Positions 25,626 to 36,840 are shown, numbered from the stretch's first letter. The stretch is DNA of 54,665 bases from Desulfovibrio piger ATCC 29098 (GCF_000156375.1 NZ_DS996351.1:1-54665); one strand, 5' to 3'. The notes: generated from the letters alone by a model not told the origin. A program made the numbers and translations.

Positions 25626-26896
25626 CACTTTTCCTCCAGCATGTCCAGACAAAGAGAACGGGCTTCGTCCAGCAGGCGCTGGAGCTCCTCCCCTTCCGGC
25701 ATGGCCAGCATCCCGGCGGGGCAGTGCCGGAACAGGGGCGCCAGCTCTTCTTCGGCAAAGGCGGCCAGCGCGTCGGGCTGCCGTTCGAGGCCTTCCGCCA
25801 GACGCAGGGCCTCGCCCAGCAGATCCTGCCGTTGCAGGCAGGCGGCCATGTCCACAGCGGGGGCCGTCTCCACACTCAGATCCTTGATATGGACGGGCAG
25901 GGGCAAAGAGGCCTGGTGCAGGCGTTCCCGCAGATCGCGGCAGGTCTCCGGGCGGCGCAGCAGGCTGTCCAGCGGCGTACGTCCCTGCAGGCAGAGGCGC
26001 ACGACCATGAGCGTGCAGGAGGCGTCAGCGGCCTCCGTGGCCGTGGTCAGGGCCTCCAGCAGCCTGTCTTCCACGGCATCGAGCTGTTCCACAGCGTCCA
26101 GACCGATGACCAGACGCTGCCATTGCACCGGCCCCAGCGGCAGGAATTCTTCCCGACAGGAAAAAGTGCCGTCACAGGCTTCCGCAGTGACCAGCAGGCA
26201 GCCGCGCGGGCCGCCCTCATTGATATGGAGCCCCTGGGTGTTGCCGGGATAGGCGATGAAAGGACTGCGCGCCAGGATGCGGTGTTCATGCACATGGCCC
26301 AGGGCCCAGGCATCCAGACCGGCGGCGCGCAGGTCGTCCAGCGAGCAGGGGGCGTACCTGTCCTGCGAGGGGCTGCCTTCCACGCTGCAATGCAGCACGC
26401 CCAGCTGGAAGCAGGCTGCGTCCGGCTGGCGGTGGAAAAGGAGGGCCAGATTGCGGGCCTCCCTGATACGGGCATGGCTGATGCCGTGGATCACGGCCAG
26501 AGGGGCCCCGTCCCTGCACAGCACATGCTGCTCGGGCTCCGGGCCGAAGATGGTCACGTTGTCGGGCCAGTCCACGGTCTTCAGCCGCGAGTCCAGCGGG
26601 TCATGGTTGCCGTGGGCCCAGAAGACGGGGATGCCGCAGGCCTGCAGGCGCAGGCAGCCGTCGCGCAGGGCCAGCTGGGCTTTGACGCTGTGCTCTTCCT
26701 GATTGTAGATGTCCCCGGCCAGGACGAGGAAGTCCGGCCGCAGGCGTTCGCACAGGTCGAACAGGCGTTGCAGGGCCGTGAAGGTGGCGTCGCGCAGCTG
26801 CGCTTGCAGGGCCTCCCCGGCATCGGTGCGGCTCAGGCCCAGAAAGGGGGTGTCTAGATGCAGGTCGGCGGCGTGGATGTATCGGAGGCTGTTCAT
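25625..26896 (-). CDS. YhaO/SbcD-like DNA repair metallophosphoesterase
   Basis: A 423-residue calcineurin-like phosphoesterase. Metal-binding motifs are all present: HAADLHLD near the N-terminus, LAGDIYNQ, WAHGNHDPLD, and LGHVHEHRIL. The C-terminal 150 residues are the helical capping part of SbcD-like nucleases. AAGGA precedes the ATG. It overlaps the downstream ATPase by one base; the two make a Mre11-Rad50-like nuclease. An intergenic promoter region of 139 bases separates it from the divergent glycosyltransferase at 27036. Confidence 0.9.
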   Translation of the reverse strand: MNSLRYIHAADLHLDTPFLGLSRTDAGEALQAQLRDATFTALQRLFDLCERLRPDFLVLAGDIYNQEEHSVKAQLALRDGCLRLQACGIPVFWAHGNHDPLDSRLKTVDWPDNVTIFGPEPEQHVLCRDGAPLAVIHGISHARIREARNLALLFHRQPDAACFQLGVLHCSVEGSPSQDRYAPCSLDDLRAAGLDAWALGHVHEHRILARSPFIAYPGNTQGLHINEGGPRGCLLVTAEACDGTFSCREEFLPLGPVQWQRLVIGLDAVEQLDAVEDRLLEALTTATEAADASCTLMVVRLCLQGRTPLDSLLRRPETCRDLRERLHQASLPLPVHIKDLSVETAPAVDMAACLQRQDLLGEALRLAEGLERQPDALAAFAEEELAPLFRHCPAGMLAMPEGEELQRLLDEARSLCLDMLEEK

Positions 26897-26980
26897 GGCA
26901 TGTCCTTGGCGTGGGCTCCTCCGGCAGAGATATGTTTTTTCCGGCAGCAGGACAAGTTGCGCGCGTGGAAACGTGTGCGG

Positions 26981-27009
26981 TTGACGCTGTCAAAGCCCGT
27001 TGGTATGAC
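26981..27009 (+). promoter_or_regulatory. sigma-70-type promoter of the glycosyltransferase gene
   Basis: TTGACG (26981-26986), 17-base spacer, TATGAC (27004-27009); start codon 27 bases downstream, implying a short leader. Confidence 0.55.
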
Positions 27010-27035
27010 TAGCGTTTATACCACAGGGGGAAAGA

Positions 27036-28121
27036 ATGGCGCGAATCCTTTACGGCATCCACGGGACAGGGCATGGCCATGCCATGCGCGGGCTGACCAT
27101 CGCCCGCCGTCTGGGCGCACACGAATTTCTGTTCGTGGCCAATGACGATGCCCCCAAGATACTGGAACCCGAATTCCGGGTGCACCGCATCCCCAATCTG
27201 GGCACGGTGTTCCGCAACTATCAGGTGGATGTGGGCGCCACGGTGCGCAAGGCCATCCCGCTGCTCTGGCACCGCCGGCGCTATGTGGATGAGGTGCTGC
27301 GCCTTATCGACCAGTTCAAGCCCGACGTCTGCATGACGGACCTGGAATACTTCGTGCCGCGTGCGGCCGAAAAGGCAGGGCTGCACTGCCTGACCCTCGA
27401 CCATCAGCACGTCATCACCTGCTGTCGCCATGGCTGGCTGCCGCCGCGCATGTGGTGGGATCACCTGCTGCAGGGCATCACGCCCCGCTATCTGTTCCGG
27501 CCCACGGAACAGAACTTGCTGGTCTCCTTCTACGCGCCGCCGGTGCAGCCCCGCTACCATGCCCGCGTAGTGCCGCCCATCCTGCGCGAGAGCGTGCTGC
27601 GTCTCAATCCCCGTGACGACGGCCATGTGGTGGTCTACCAAAGCAATTCCACGCACCGCAAACTGGTGGACTTTTTGCTGCAGGCCACGGACCGGCCCTG
27701 TTACGTCTTCGGCTATGACCGGACGGAAGGGCGCGAAGGCAACGTCATCTTCATGAAGAAGAGCGAAGAGGGCTTCCTCAAGCTGCTGGAAGGCTGTTCC
27801 TACGTCATCCAGGGCGGCGGCCACACCCTGATGACCGAAGCCCTGCACCTGGGCAAACCCATCCTGAGCCTGCCGCTCAAGGCCATGGTGGAACAGTGCT
27901 TCAATGCCCTGTACCTCGAACGTTTGAACTACGGCATGCAGGCCGACATGATGACCCTGGAGCCCGCCTTGCTGCGCCGCTTCGAGGAGCGCCTGCCCGA
28001 GTTCCGGGCCTCCATCGCGCGCGGGCATTTCTGCGGCAATGATCTGGTCTTCGGTCTGGTGGATACCTTCATCCGCACCGGCACCCTGCCCGTCTCGGGC
28101 ACGCCGAAGGTGGTGGAGTAA
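27036..28121 (+). CDS. MJ1255/VC2487-type glycosyltransferase
   Basis: A 361-residue GT-B protein. The N-terminal glycine-rich ILYGIHGTGHGHAMRG, the middle TDLEYFVPRAAEKAGLHCLT, and the C-terminal nucleotide-sugar loop QGGGHTLMTEALHLGKPILSLPL match the family typified by MJ1255/VC2487 and MurG-like UDP-sugar transferases. GGGGGA precedes the ATG. The gene is monocistronic with its own promoter and a terminator. Acceptor and sugar are unknown. Confidence 0.88.
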   Translation: MARILYGIHGTGHGHAMRGLTIARRLGAHEFLFVANDDAPKILEPEFRVHRIPNLGTVFRNYQVDVGATVRKAIPLLWHRRRYVDEVLRLIDQFKPDVCMTDLEYFVPRAAEKAGLHCLTLDHQHVITCCRHGWLPPRMWWDHLLQGITPRYLFRPTEQNLLVSFYAPPVQPRYHARVVPPILRESVLRLNPRDDGHVVVYQSNSTHRKLVDFLLQATDRPCYVFGYDRTEGREGNVIFMKKSEEGFLKLLEGCSYVIQGGGHTLMTEALHLGKPILSLPLKAMVEQCFNALYLERLNYGMQADMMTLEPALLRRFEERLPEFRASIARGHFCGNDLVFGLVDTFIRTGTLPVSGTPKVVE

Positions 28122-28173
28122 AAGATAAAACGCCACATCGCGGCAGGGTTCGTCCCTGTTTCCATGATAGTAG

Positions 28174-28210
28174 AAAAGCCTCTTCCGTATATGCGGAAAG
28201 AGGCTTTTTT
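28174..28210 (+). terminator. bidirectional terminator between glycosyltransferase and CRISPR array
   Basis: AAAAGCCTCTTCCG (28174-28187) pairs with CGGAAAGAGGCTTTT (28194-28208) with one bulge, then extra T. It ends the + strand gene and, since A-rich on the left, can also end the minus-strand CRISPR transcript two bases beyond the last repeat. Confidence 0.85.
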
Positions 28211-28212
28211 GC

Positions 28213-29888
28213 ATGGAGAGCCCCACGCATGTGGGGAATACACGCTGCCACCGTACTATGCGCTGGCGTACATCGGCTCATCCCCACGCCTGTGGGGAAT
28301 ACGCTGCCTGCGAAGCCATGTACGAGAGCTACCGCGGTTCATCCCCACGCGTGTGGGGAATACCTTAAAAGCATCATGCCCAAAAAAGCGCACGACGGTT
28401 CATCCCCACGCGTGTGGGGAATACCATGTCTCCGCGCATGTGCTGTCCGAGAGTTCCGGTTCATCCCCACGCGTGTGGGGAATACGCTCGGAGACGAATT
28501 TTGCCATCACAGCCCCCCGGTTCATCCCCACGCGTGTGGGGAATACTCGTCGGCTTTATCCGCGGCTTTCCTCATACCCGGTTCATCCCCACGCGTGTGG
28601 GGAATACGCACTGCGAGCTCGCGTTCCATTCTGAGCAACAGGTTCATCCCCACGCGTGTGGGGAATACCTTAAAAGCATCATGCCCAAAAAAGCGCACGA
28701 CGGTTCATCCCCACGCGTGTGGGGAATACCAGGGAATCAAGGCGGGCAGTTATGGTGCTGACGGTTCATCCCCACGCGTGTGGGGAATACATCGTGCCGC
28801 GAGCGGCCGGCAGTGTGCTTTCCGGTTCATCCCCACGCGTGTGGGGAATACGCAGGACATATGGCGGGGAAAAAGCGTCGTGACGGTTCATCCCCACGCG
28901 TGTGGGGAATACCTGCGATTTGTGGTGTCTTCCAGCTATACCGCCGGTTCATCCCCACGCGTGTGGGGAATACCTAGCGATGATACCTTTGATCTTTTCT
29001 GCATACGGTTCATCCCCACGCGTGTGGGGAATACTTGCCGATGCTATCCGTAATGCTGGTATTAAGCGGTTCATCCCCACGCGTGTGGGGAATACTGCCA
29101 AGGACTCCGGCAAGCTGGCCTTTCCCGCGGTTCATCCCCACGCGTGTGGGGAATACAACCGTATTATGACCCTCGAACAGGCAGAAAACGGTTCATCCCC
29201 ACGCGTGTGGGGAATACTGTTGGCAGCCGTCGCGGAACTGGAGGTCCAGCGGTTCATCCCCACGCGTGTGGGGAATACTTGACCTCAACGCCGGAATTTG
29301 CCACAAAGGACGGTTCATCCCCACGCGTGTGGGGAATACGCGCACGAGGTCTTTGTCTACAGTGGCCGAACCGGTTCATCCCCACGCGTGTGGGGAATAC
29401 GACGACGTAAGTATGCCGACCTCCAAAGCGTCCGGTTCATCCCCACGCGTGTGGGGAATACGCAAGCCTCATTTCCCCCTCCCCCCCTTCTCTCGGTTCA
29501 TCCCCACGCGTGTGGGGAATACGGCGGCGGCCTGTTCGGCGGCTGGGGCGGCAACGGTTCATCCCCACGCGTGTGGGGAATACTCGCTGCCGGGCGCCAG
29601 ATGGAAAAAGCGGAGCGGTTCATCCCCACGCGTGTGGGGAATACCCACAAGCGCAGTCATCCATGCCGCATAAAACCGGTTCATCCCCACGCGTGTGGGG
29701 AATACTTCGCCGTGACGCTAACAGGGTCACGTGCATTCGGTTCATCCCCACGCGTGTGGGGAATACGGCCTTTTCGTCAGGTAAGACGAGGATATTGTCG
29801 GTTCATCCCCACGCGTGTGGGGAATACAATCCGTTGGGCTCCGTGGGATGCGACGTGACCGGTTCATCCCCACGCGTGTGGGGAATAC
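28213..29888 (-). CRISPR. type I-E CRISPR array, 28 repeats, 27 spacers
   Basis: Repeats of 29 bases begin every 61 bases from 28213 to 29860; all 27 spacers are 32 bases. On the minus strand the repeat starts GTATTCCCCACACGCGTGGG and ends GATGAACCG, the I-E form with a hairpin around CCCCAC..GTGGGG. Repeats 1 (28213) and 2 (28274) are degenerate, repeats 3-28 essentially identical, so the old (trailer) end is on the left and the leader on the right; the array is therefore read on the minus strand. Spacers 28364-28395 and 28669-28700 are identical. Repeat 8 (28640) has a changed terminal base. No cas gene is present in the window. Confidence 0.97.
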
Positions 29889-29978
29889 TCTTCAGGAAGA
29901 TGCAAGAAATAACAGACTGTTGGCAGAGCTCCAGCGTGCTACCGAGCCATGCGTGCTGCAAGCCTGCTCCGATGACGA
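29889..29978 (-). other. presumed CRISPR leader
   Basis: The 90 bases between the newest repeat and the LIV-operon terminator are the only place for a leader. They are not notably AT-rich, apart from a stretch next to the repeat, and I see no convincing IHF site or promoter hexamers. Confidence 0.35.
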
Positions 29979-30017
29979 TAAAAAGGGGAAGGAGCTTTGT
30001 AAAGCGGCTCCTTCCCC
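29979..30017 (-). terminator. terminator of the LIV operon
   Basis: GGGGAAGGAGC (29985-29995) pairs with GCTCCTTCCCC (30007-30017); on the minus strand this 11-bp stem is followed by T5. Confidence 0.88.
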
Positions 30018-30059
30018 TCGTAAAACACTGCCCGGCAGGGCAGTCACGCTCTCTTGATG

Positions 30060-30756
30060 TTACATGCCCAGATAGGCGGAACGCACGTCCTCGCTCTTGA
30101 GCAGGTTCTCGGCGCTGTCGCTGGTGACGATGCGGCCGTTCTCCATCACATAGCCGCGGTGGGCGATGCGCAGGGCCTGGTTGGCGTTCTGCTCCACCAG
30201 GAAGACCGTGGTGCCGTTGGCGTTGACGCGCTGGATGATCTGGAAGATCTGCTGGATGATGATGGGCGCAAGACCCAGCGAGGGTTCGTCCAGCAGGAGC
30301 AGCTTGGGCCGGGCCATGAGGGCGCGGCTGATGGCCAGCATCTGCTGTTCGCCGCCGGACAGGGTGCCGCCGGTCTGCTTGCGGCGCTGGGCCAGGATGG
30401 GGAAGAGGTCGAACACATAGTCCATGTCTTCCTTGATGCCCTGCACGTCGTTACGCAGGAAGGCGCCCAGGTCGAGGTTCTCGCGCACGCTCAGGTCGGG
30501 GAAGATGAGGCGGCCTTCGGGCACCTGCGAGATGCCCAGGCGCACGATCTCGTGCGGAGGCAGCTCGTGGATGGGCTCGCCGTTCCAGAGGATCTCGCCC
30601 TTGCGCGGCCGGTTGATGCCGCAGATGGTCATGAGCGTGGTGGACTTGCCGGCGCCGTTGGCACCGATGAGGGTCACGATCTCGCCGTCATCCACGCGCA
30701 GGGAAACGTCGCGCAGGGCCTGGATGTTGCCGTAATAGGTATCAATGCCCTTGACT

Positions 30757-30764
<8 letters not shown>
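30060..30764 (-). CDS. livF: branched-chain amino-acid ABC transporter ATPase LivF
   Basis: A 234-residue ABC ATPase, last gene of livKHMGF. Walker A GANGAGKST, signature LSGGEQQ, Walker B LLLLDEPSLGL; QVPEGRLIFPDLSVRENL is characteristic of LivF. The ATG at 30764 lies inside the end of livG, so the two are coupled. With LivG it drives uptake of leucine, isoleucine and valine or related substrates. Confidence 0.95.
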
Positions 30765-32777
<2,013 letters not shown>

Positions 32778-32783
32778 GATTGG

Positions 32784-33692
32784 CTACACCTTCTGCACTT
32801 TCGCTTTGCCGAGGATGCCGTCGGGACGGAAGATGAGGATGAGGATGAGCAGGGCAAAGGCCAGGGCATCCTCATAGTTGCCCGACAGGTAGCCGGTGGT
32901 CATGCTCTCGGCGATACCCAGCACGAGACCGCCCACCATGGCACCGGGGATGGAACCGATGCCGCCGAGCACCGCGGCCGTGAAGGCCTTGAGGCCGGCC
33001 AGGAAGCCGATGCCGAAGTTGACCTGTCCCATGTGGGAGGCGATGAGCACGCCGCCCAGGGCCGCCAGGGCCGAGCCGACGATGAAGGTGAGCGAGATGA
33101 TGCGGTCGGCGTTGATGCCCAGCAGCAGGGCCATCTTGCGGTTCTGCGCGGTGGCGCGCATGGCCTTGCCCATGCGGGTATAGCGGATGAACAGGCTCAG
33201 GGAGACCATGGCCAGCGTGCTGGTGACGAGGATCAGGAAATCACTGGGGCCCATGATGTTGCCCAGGTAATCCAGAAATTCCATATCCGGCAGCAGGCGG
33301 GGGAAGGGGACATAGTCAGAGGTCTGCGCCAGCAGCACATAGTTCTGTAGGAAGATGGACATGCCGATGGCCGAGATGAGGGGCGACAGACGCGGGGCGC
33401 CGCGCAGGGGTTTGTAGGCCACCTTTTCCAGAGTATAGCCGTAGGCCGCGCTCCAGACCACGGCCGCGAGGGCCGCAACGATGAGGATGCCTCCGGCGGG
33501 GAAACCGACGATGCCTAGCACACCGGCCACCAGCAGGGCCGTGAAGGCGCCCAGCATGTAGATCTCGCCGTGTGCGAAGTTGATCAGTTCGATGATGCCG
33601 TACACCAGCGTATAGCCCAGGGCGATGAGGGCATAGATGCTGCCGCGTGTGAGGCCGCCGAAGAAAAGTTCGATAAAGTACTGGAAGTCCAT
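32784..33692 (-). CDS. livH: branched-chain amino-acid ABC transporter permease LivH
   Basis: A 302-residue permease with about eight membrane segments; GLTRGSIYALIALGYTLVYGI and INFAHGEIYMLGAF are signature LivH segments, and the loop RAVTAQ-like MRATAQNRKMALLLGIN carries the ATPase contact. ATG 33692 gives the standard N-terminus; the frame runs further to 33734. It is separated from livK by a hairpin that may reduce its expression relative to the binding protein. Confidence 0.94.
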   Translation of the reverse strand: MDFQYFIELFFGGLTRGSIYALIALGYTLVYGIIELINFAHGEIYMLGAFTALLVAGVLGIVGFPAGGILIVAALAAVVWSAAYGYTLEKVAYKPLRGAPRLSPLISAIGMSIFLQNYVLLAQTSDYVPFPRLLPDMEFLDYLGNIMGPSDFLILVTSTLAMVSLSLFIRYTRMGKAMRATAQNRKMALLLGINADRIISLTFIVGSALAALGGVLIASHMGQVNFGIGFLAGLKAFTAAVLGGIGSIPGAMVGGLVLGIAESMTTGYLSGNYEDALAFALLILILIFRPDGILGKAKVQKV

Positions 33693-33736
33693 GCCGTTAC
33701 AGGGGCTGCGGTTTACCCGGGCGCAAGCGGGCAAGA

Positions 33737-33763
33737 GGGCGCGGAGGCCATGCCTCCGCGCCC
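33737..33763 (-). terminator. intercistronic hairpin between livK and livH
   Basis: GGGCGCGGAGGC (33737-33748) and GCCTCCGCGCCC (33752-33763), a perfect 12-bp stem with a 3-base loop and no T tract. Such a structure can protect the livK transcript end or lower read-through. Confidence 0.65.
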
Positions 33764-33781
33764 GTGCGCCATAGTATCCTA

Positions 33782-34912
33782 TTAATGCAGAGTGATGCTG
33801 TGGTCGCTTTCGACGAACTTGCCGTCCTTCACCACGTAGACGGACAGGCCCAGACCGGTGGCGTCACCGGCCTTGTTGAAGGACATCTTGCCCAGAGGGG
33901 TGTCCACTTCGGTGCTCTTCAGAGCGGCCATGATCTTGTCGGTCTCGGTGCTGCCGGCCACTTCGATGGCCTTGATGAGGGCCTGGGTGGCGGCATAGGC
34001 GTTGTAGTAACCAAAGCCGGGCTCGCTGCCGAACTGCTTGACGTGGGCTTCGCGGGCGTGCTTGTACATGGCCAGGGTACTGGTATCCTTGGGATAGGAG
34101 GCCATGACGCCTTCGCTGTCCTTGCCGGTCATCTTGAGGAAGGTCTCGTCCTTCACGCCGTCAGGACCGATGAGGGGGGTCTTGACGCGGTCGCGGCGCA
34201 TCTGCTGCACCAGCTTGGAGGCGGTGTTCTGGTAGCCGCCGAAGACCAGGACGTCGGCCTTGGCGCGACGCAGCTTGCGCACCACGGCGGAGAAGTCCAC
34301 GGCGTCGGGGGTCACGGCTTCGAACAGGACGGTCTCGACGCCGGCCTTTTCGAGGATGCCGCGGTTCTGCTGGGCAAAGCCCTTGCCGTATTCGCCGTTG
34401 TCATGCAGGTAGGCGACCTTCTTGGCCTTCAGCACTTCGATGATGTAGCTGCTGGTCAGCTGGGCCTGGGCATTGTCGTTGGCCACGGTGCGCAGGAACA
34501 GGGGGTGCTTGCCTTCCAGGGTCAGGGCAGGCGTGGTGGCCGTGGGAGAGATGCTGATGATGTTGGCGCTTTCATACATGGGCAGGGAGGCGTTGGTGGC
34601 GCCGGAGCAGATGGGGCCCATGATGGCCACGACCTTGTCGGAGATCAGCTTGGTCGCGGCGTTGGTGGCCAGTTCGGGCTTGCACTGGTCGTCCTGGGCC
34701 ACCAGTTCGATCTTTTTGCCCAGCACGCCGCCCTTGGCGTTGGCTTCTTCAATGACGATCTTGGCGGCATTGAGGCTGGGGACGCCGTACGAGGCCAGGT
34801 CGCCGGAATGGGCGCCCTGCACGCCGATTTTGATGGTGTCGGCGGCCATGGCAGGAGCCGCAACGGCAACGCTGCACAGCGCGGCCATGAGCCAGGTCAT
34901 GCACTTTTTCAT
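33782..34912 (-). CDS. livK: branched-chain amino-acid ABC transporter substrate-binding protein LivK
   Basis: A 376-residue periplasmic type I binding protein with signal peptide (MKKCMTWLMAALCSVAVAAP, cleavage after AMA). DTIKIGVQGAHSGDLASYG and AQDDQCKPELATNAATKLI are typical of LIV-binding proteins. A strong AAGGAGGGAG precedes the ATG. First gene of the operon; its promoter lies in 34913-35079, where the minus strand has TATACT (complement of 34985-34990). Confidence 0.95.
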   Translation of the reverse strand: MKKCMTWLMAALCSVAVAAPAMAADTIKIGVQGAHSGDLASYGVPSLNAAKIVIEEANAKGGVLGKKIELVAQDDQCKPELATNAATKLISDKVVAIMGPICSGATNASLPMYESANIISISPTATTPALTLEGKHPLFLRTVANDNAQAQLTSSYIIEVLKAKKVAYLHDNGEYGKGFAQQNRGILEKAGVETVLFEAVTPDAVDFSAVVRKLRRAKADVLVFGGYQNTASKLVQQMRRDRVKTPLIGPDGVKDETFLKMTGKDSEGVMASYPKDTSTLAMYKHAREAHVKQFGSEPGFGYYNAYAATQALIKAIEVAGSTETDKIMAALKSTEVDTPLGKMSFNKAGDATGLGLSVYVVKDGKFVESDHSITLH

Positions 34913-35079
34913 TTTCTCCCTCCTTGAGAGACTCCATGCACTGCCGGGCGTCGCACAACAGCAAAGCGACGTCTACCTTGCGGCAGTATAAGCCCTTTCT
35001 ATTGCATCTTTATCTGATTCCTGTCAATGCGGTTTGCCGGATGGACACACAAATCCATCCCCTCCGCACGGCCACATAT

Positions 35080-36435
35080 CTACTGTGATTTCTTGTGGCT
35101 GGAACGCAAGTGCAGGCGCATGGGCGCATGCGTGATGCCGAAGATGCGGCGCAGGGCGCGTTCCAGATAGCGGGCATAGCTTTCCGGCACGCGGTCGGCG
35201 TCACTGACGAAAAAGACGAAGGTCGGCGGCTGGGACTCGGCCTGGGTCAGATAGAAGAACTTGGCGCGCACGCGCTTGACCACCGGGGGCTGGTGGCGGG
35301 TCAGCACTTCTTCCATGGCCCGGTTGAGCTGGCCGGTGGGCACGCGGATGGCGCACTCCTCATGGATCTTGCGGGCCATGGGCAGGATCTTGTTCAGGCC
35401 CGTGCCCTTGAGGGCCGAGACCGTGAGGATGGGCACGTGCTTGCAGAAGGCCAGCATCTCGCTCACGTTCTGCAGCAGCTGCTTGAGCTGGCCGGCGGGC
35501 ACCAGGTCGCACTTGTTGACCAGCACCATGAAGGGGATCTTGCGGGTATCCAGCAGGTCCATGAGGCGCTTGTCCTGCTGGCTCACGCCCTCGGTGGCGT
35601 CCAGGGTCAGCAGGGTCACGTCGGCCTTGGTGGTGGATTTGAGGGCCGCGTTGACGGAATACTTTTCCACGATGTCCGTGATCTTGGTACGGCGGCGCAC
35701 CCCGGCGGTATCCACGAAAACGTAATCCTGGCCGTCGCGTTCGAAACGCACGTCCACGCTGTCACGGGTGGTGCCGGCCACGTCGGAGACGATCATGCGC
35801 TCTTCACCGGCCAGGGCGTTGATCATGGAGGACTTGCCCGCGTTGGGGCGGCCCAGCATGGCCAGACGCAGGGCCGGGGGCTCGTGTTCGGCCTCGTAAT
35901 CATCGGGCAGCAGGTCGGCCAGTTCTTCGGTGAGGGCGCGGATGTTGTGCCCGTGCTCGGCCGAGACCGGCAGCAGGGGGAAGCCCAGGCTGTGGAACTC
36001 GGCCAGCAGCTCGTCTTCCTTTTCCAGACCGTCCACCTTGTTGACCACGCAAAGGGTGGGCAGGCCCATGCGGCGGATGTGGGCCGCCAGATATTCGTCC
36101 AGGGGCAGCAGGCCGTCACGGCCGTCCACCACGAAGGCCACGGCACAGGCGTCCTTCATGGCCGCTTCGGCCTGACGCAGGATGTCGGACTCGAAGCCGC
36201 GGATGCCTTCGGGGCCTTCGGTGACCATGGCATGGGCATCCAGGGTGATGCCGCCGGTATCCACGATGCCGAAATCAGGATGGCCCTTGCGGCGGACCAC
36301 GCCTTCCATGCGGTCACGGGTCACGCCGGGACGGTCATGGGTGATGGCGCGGTTGCTGCGGATCAGGCGGTTGAACAGAGTGGACTTGCCCACGTTGGGA
36401 CGTCCCACCAGAACGATGCAGGGTAATGAGGACAT
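35080..36435 (-). CDS. der: ribosome-assembly GTPase Der (EngA)
   Basis: A 451-residue protein with two tandem GTPase domains: the first with GRPNVGKSTLFN, VDTGGI and NKVD, the second with GRPNAGKSSMIN, DTAGVRRR and NKCD. The C-terminal KH-like domain ends near RVPESYARYLERALRRIFGI. It acts in 50S subunit maturation. ATG 36435 follows AAGGGAGA; the frame extends upstream to 36651 without Der sequence. Single gene. Confidence 0.96.
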   Translation of the reverse strand: MSSLPCIVLVGRPNVGKSTLFNRLIRSNRAITHDRPGVTRDRMEGVVRRKGHPDFGIVDTGGITLDAHAMVTEGPEGIRGFESDILRQAEAAMKDACAVAFVVDGRDGLLPLDEYLAAHIRRMGLPTLCVVNKVDGLEKEDELLAEFHSLGFPLLPVSAEHGHNIRALTEELADLLPDDYEAEHEPPALRLAMLGRPNAGKSSMINALAGEERMIVSDVAGTTRDSVDVRFERDGQDYVFVDTAGVRRRTKITDIVEKYSVNAALKSTTKADVTLLTLDATEGVSQQDKRLMDLLDTRKIPFMVLVNKCDLVPAGQLKQLLQNVSEMLAFCKHVPILTVSALKGTGLNKILPMARKIHEECAIRVPTGQLNRAMEEVLTRHQPPVVKRVRAKFFYLTQAESQPPTFVFFVSDADRVPESYARYLERALRRIFGITHAPMRLHLRSSHKKSQ

Positions 36436-36840
36436 GGGTCTCCCTTCGGCCATGACAGGCCGTTGTTGCGGAAATGTGGCCGTACGGGGCGGCGGGCATG
36501 GCGCACGGAGAAACAGGATGGAAAAAAGGCCCCTCAAAGCGGGGTGAGCGCCACACGCTGCGCTTGTGTAGCATCCTTGAGGCCGTTTGAAAAGAAAAAA
36601 ATGCCTTGCGGGCGAATTTGTTGGGACCATCCGGAAAGAGATGGGCAACATGGTAAAATAAAAGACTTTTTTCTAGGACAGTGGAAAGAGGACGAACGCG
36701 GCCCGGTCGGTCGCAAAAAAACAGTCCCTGCCGGTCCGAAGGGCCTGCAGGGACTATGTGGGTGTGGCTGATCGCTAGGGCCGCCGGAGCGGCCGTGGCC
36801 CGGAGAGGGGGCCTTTGGGAAAAATGCGGTGCGGGAGGCC
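36436..36840. other. intergenic region between der and the receiver-kinase gene
   Basis: No gene is seen. It includes the der promoter region (AT-rich around 36590-36680) and the terminator of the TauE operon at 36714-36755. Confidence 0.4.
36714..36755 (-). terminator. terminator of the TauE/two-component operon
   Basis: AGTCCCTGC (36723-36731) pairs with GCAGGGACT (36747-36755) with additional inner pairs; on the minus strand a T7 run follows (complement of 36715-36721). Confidence 0.85.

Noticed and set aside
22815..26252. Plus-strand 1145-residue open frame
   Set aside because: Antisense shadow of the YhaN-like ATPase and YhaO-like nuclease, whose motifs and overlapped start/stop are clear on the minus strand.
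28164..29858. Open frames across the CRISPR array encoding repeats like VHPHACGEY and SSPRVWGI
   Set aside because: They are translations of the 61-base repeat-spacer unit in different frames, with no ribosome-binding sites or family match.
28122..30059. cas genes near the array
   Set aside because: All space around the array is occupied by terminators, the array and the LIV operon; no Cas protein motif was seen on either side.
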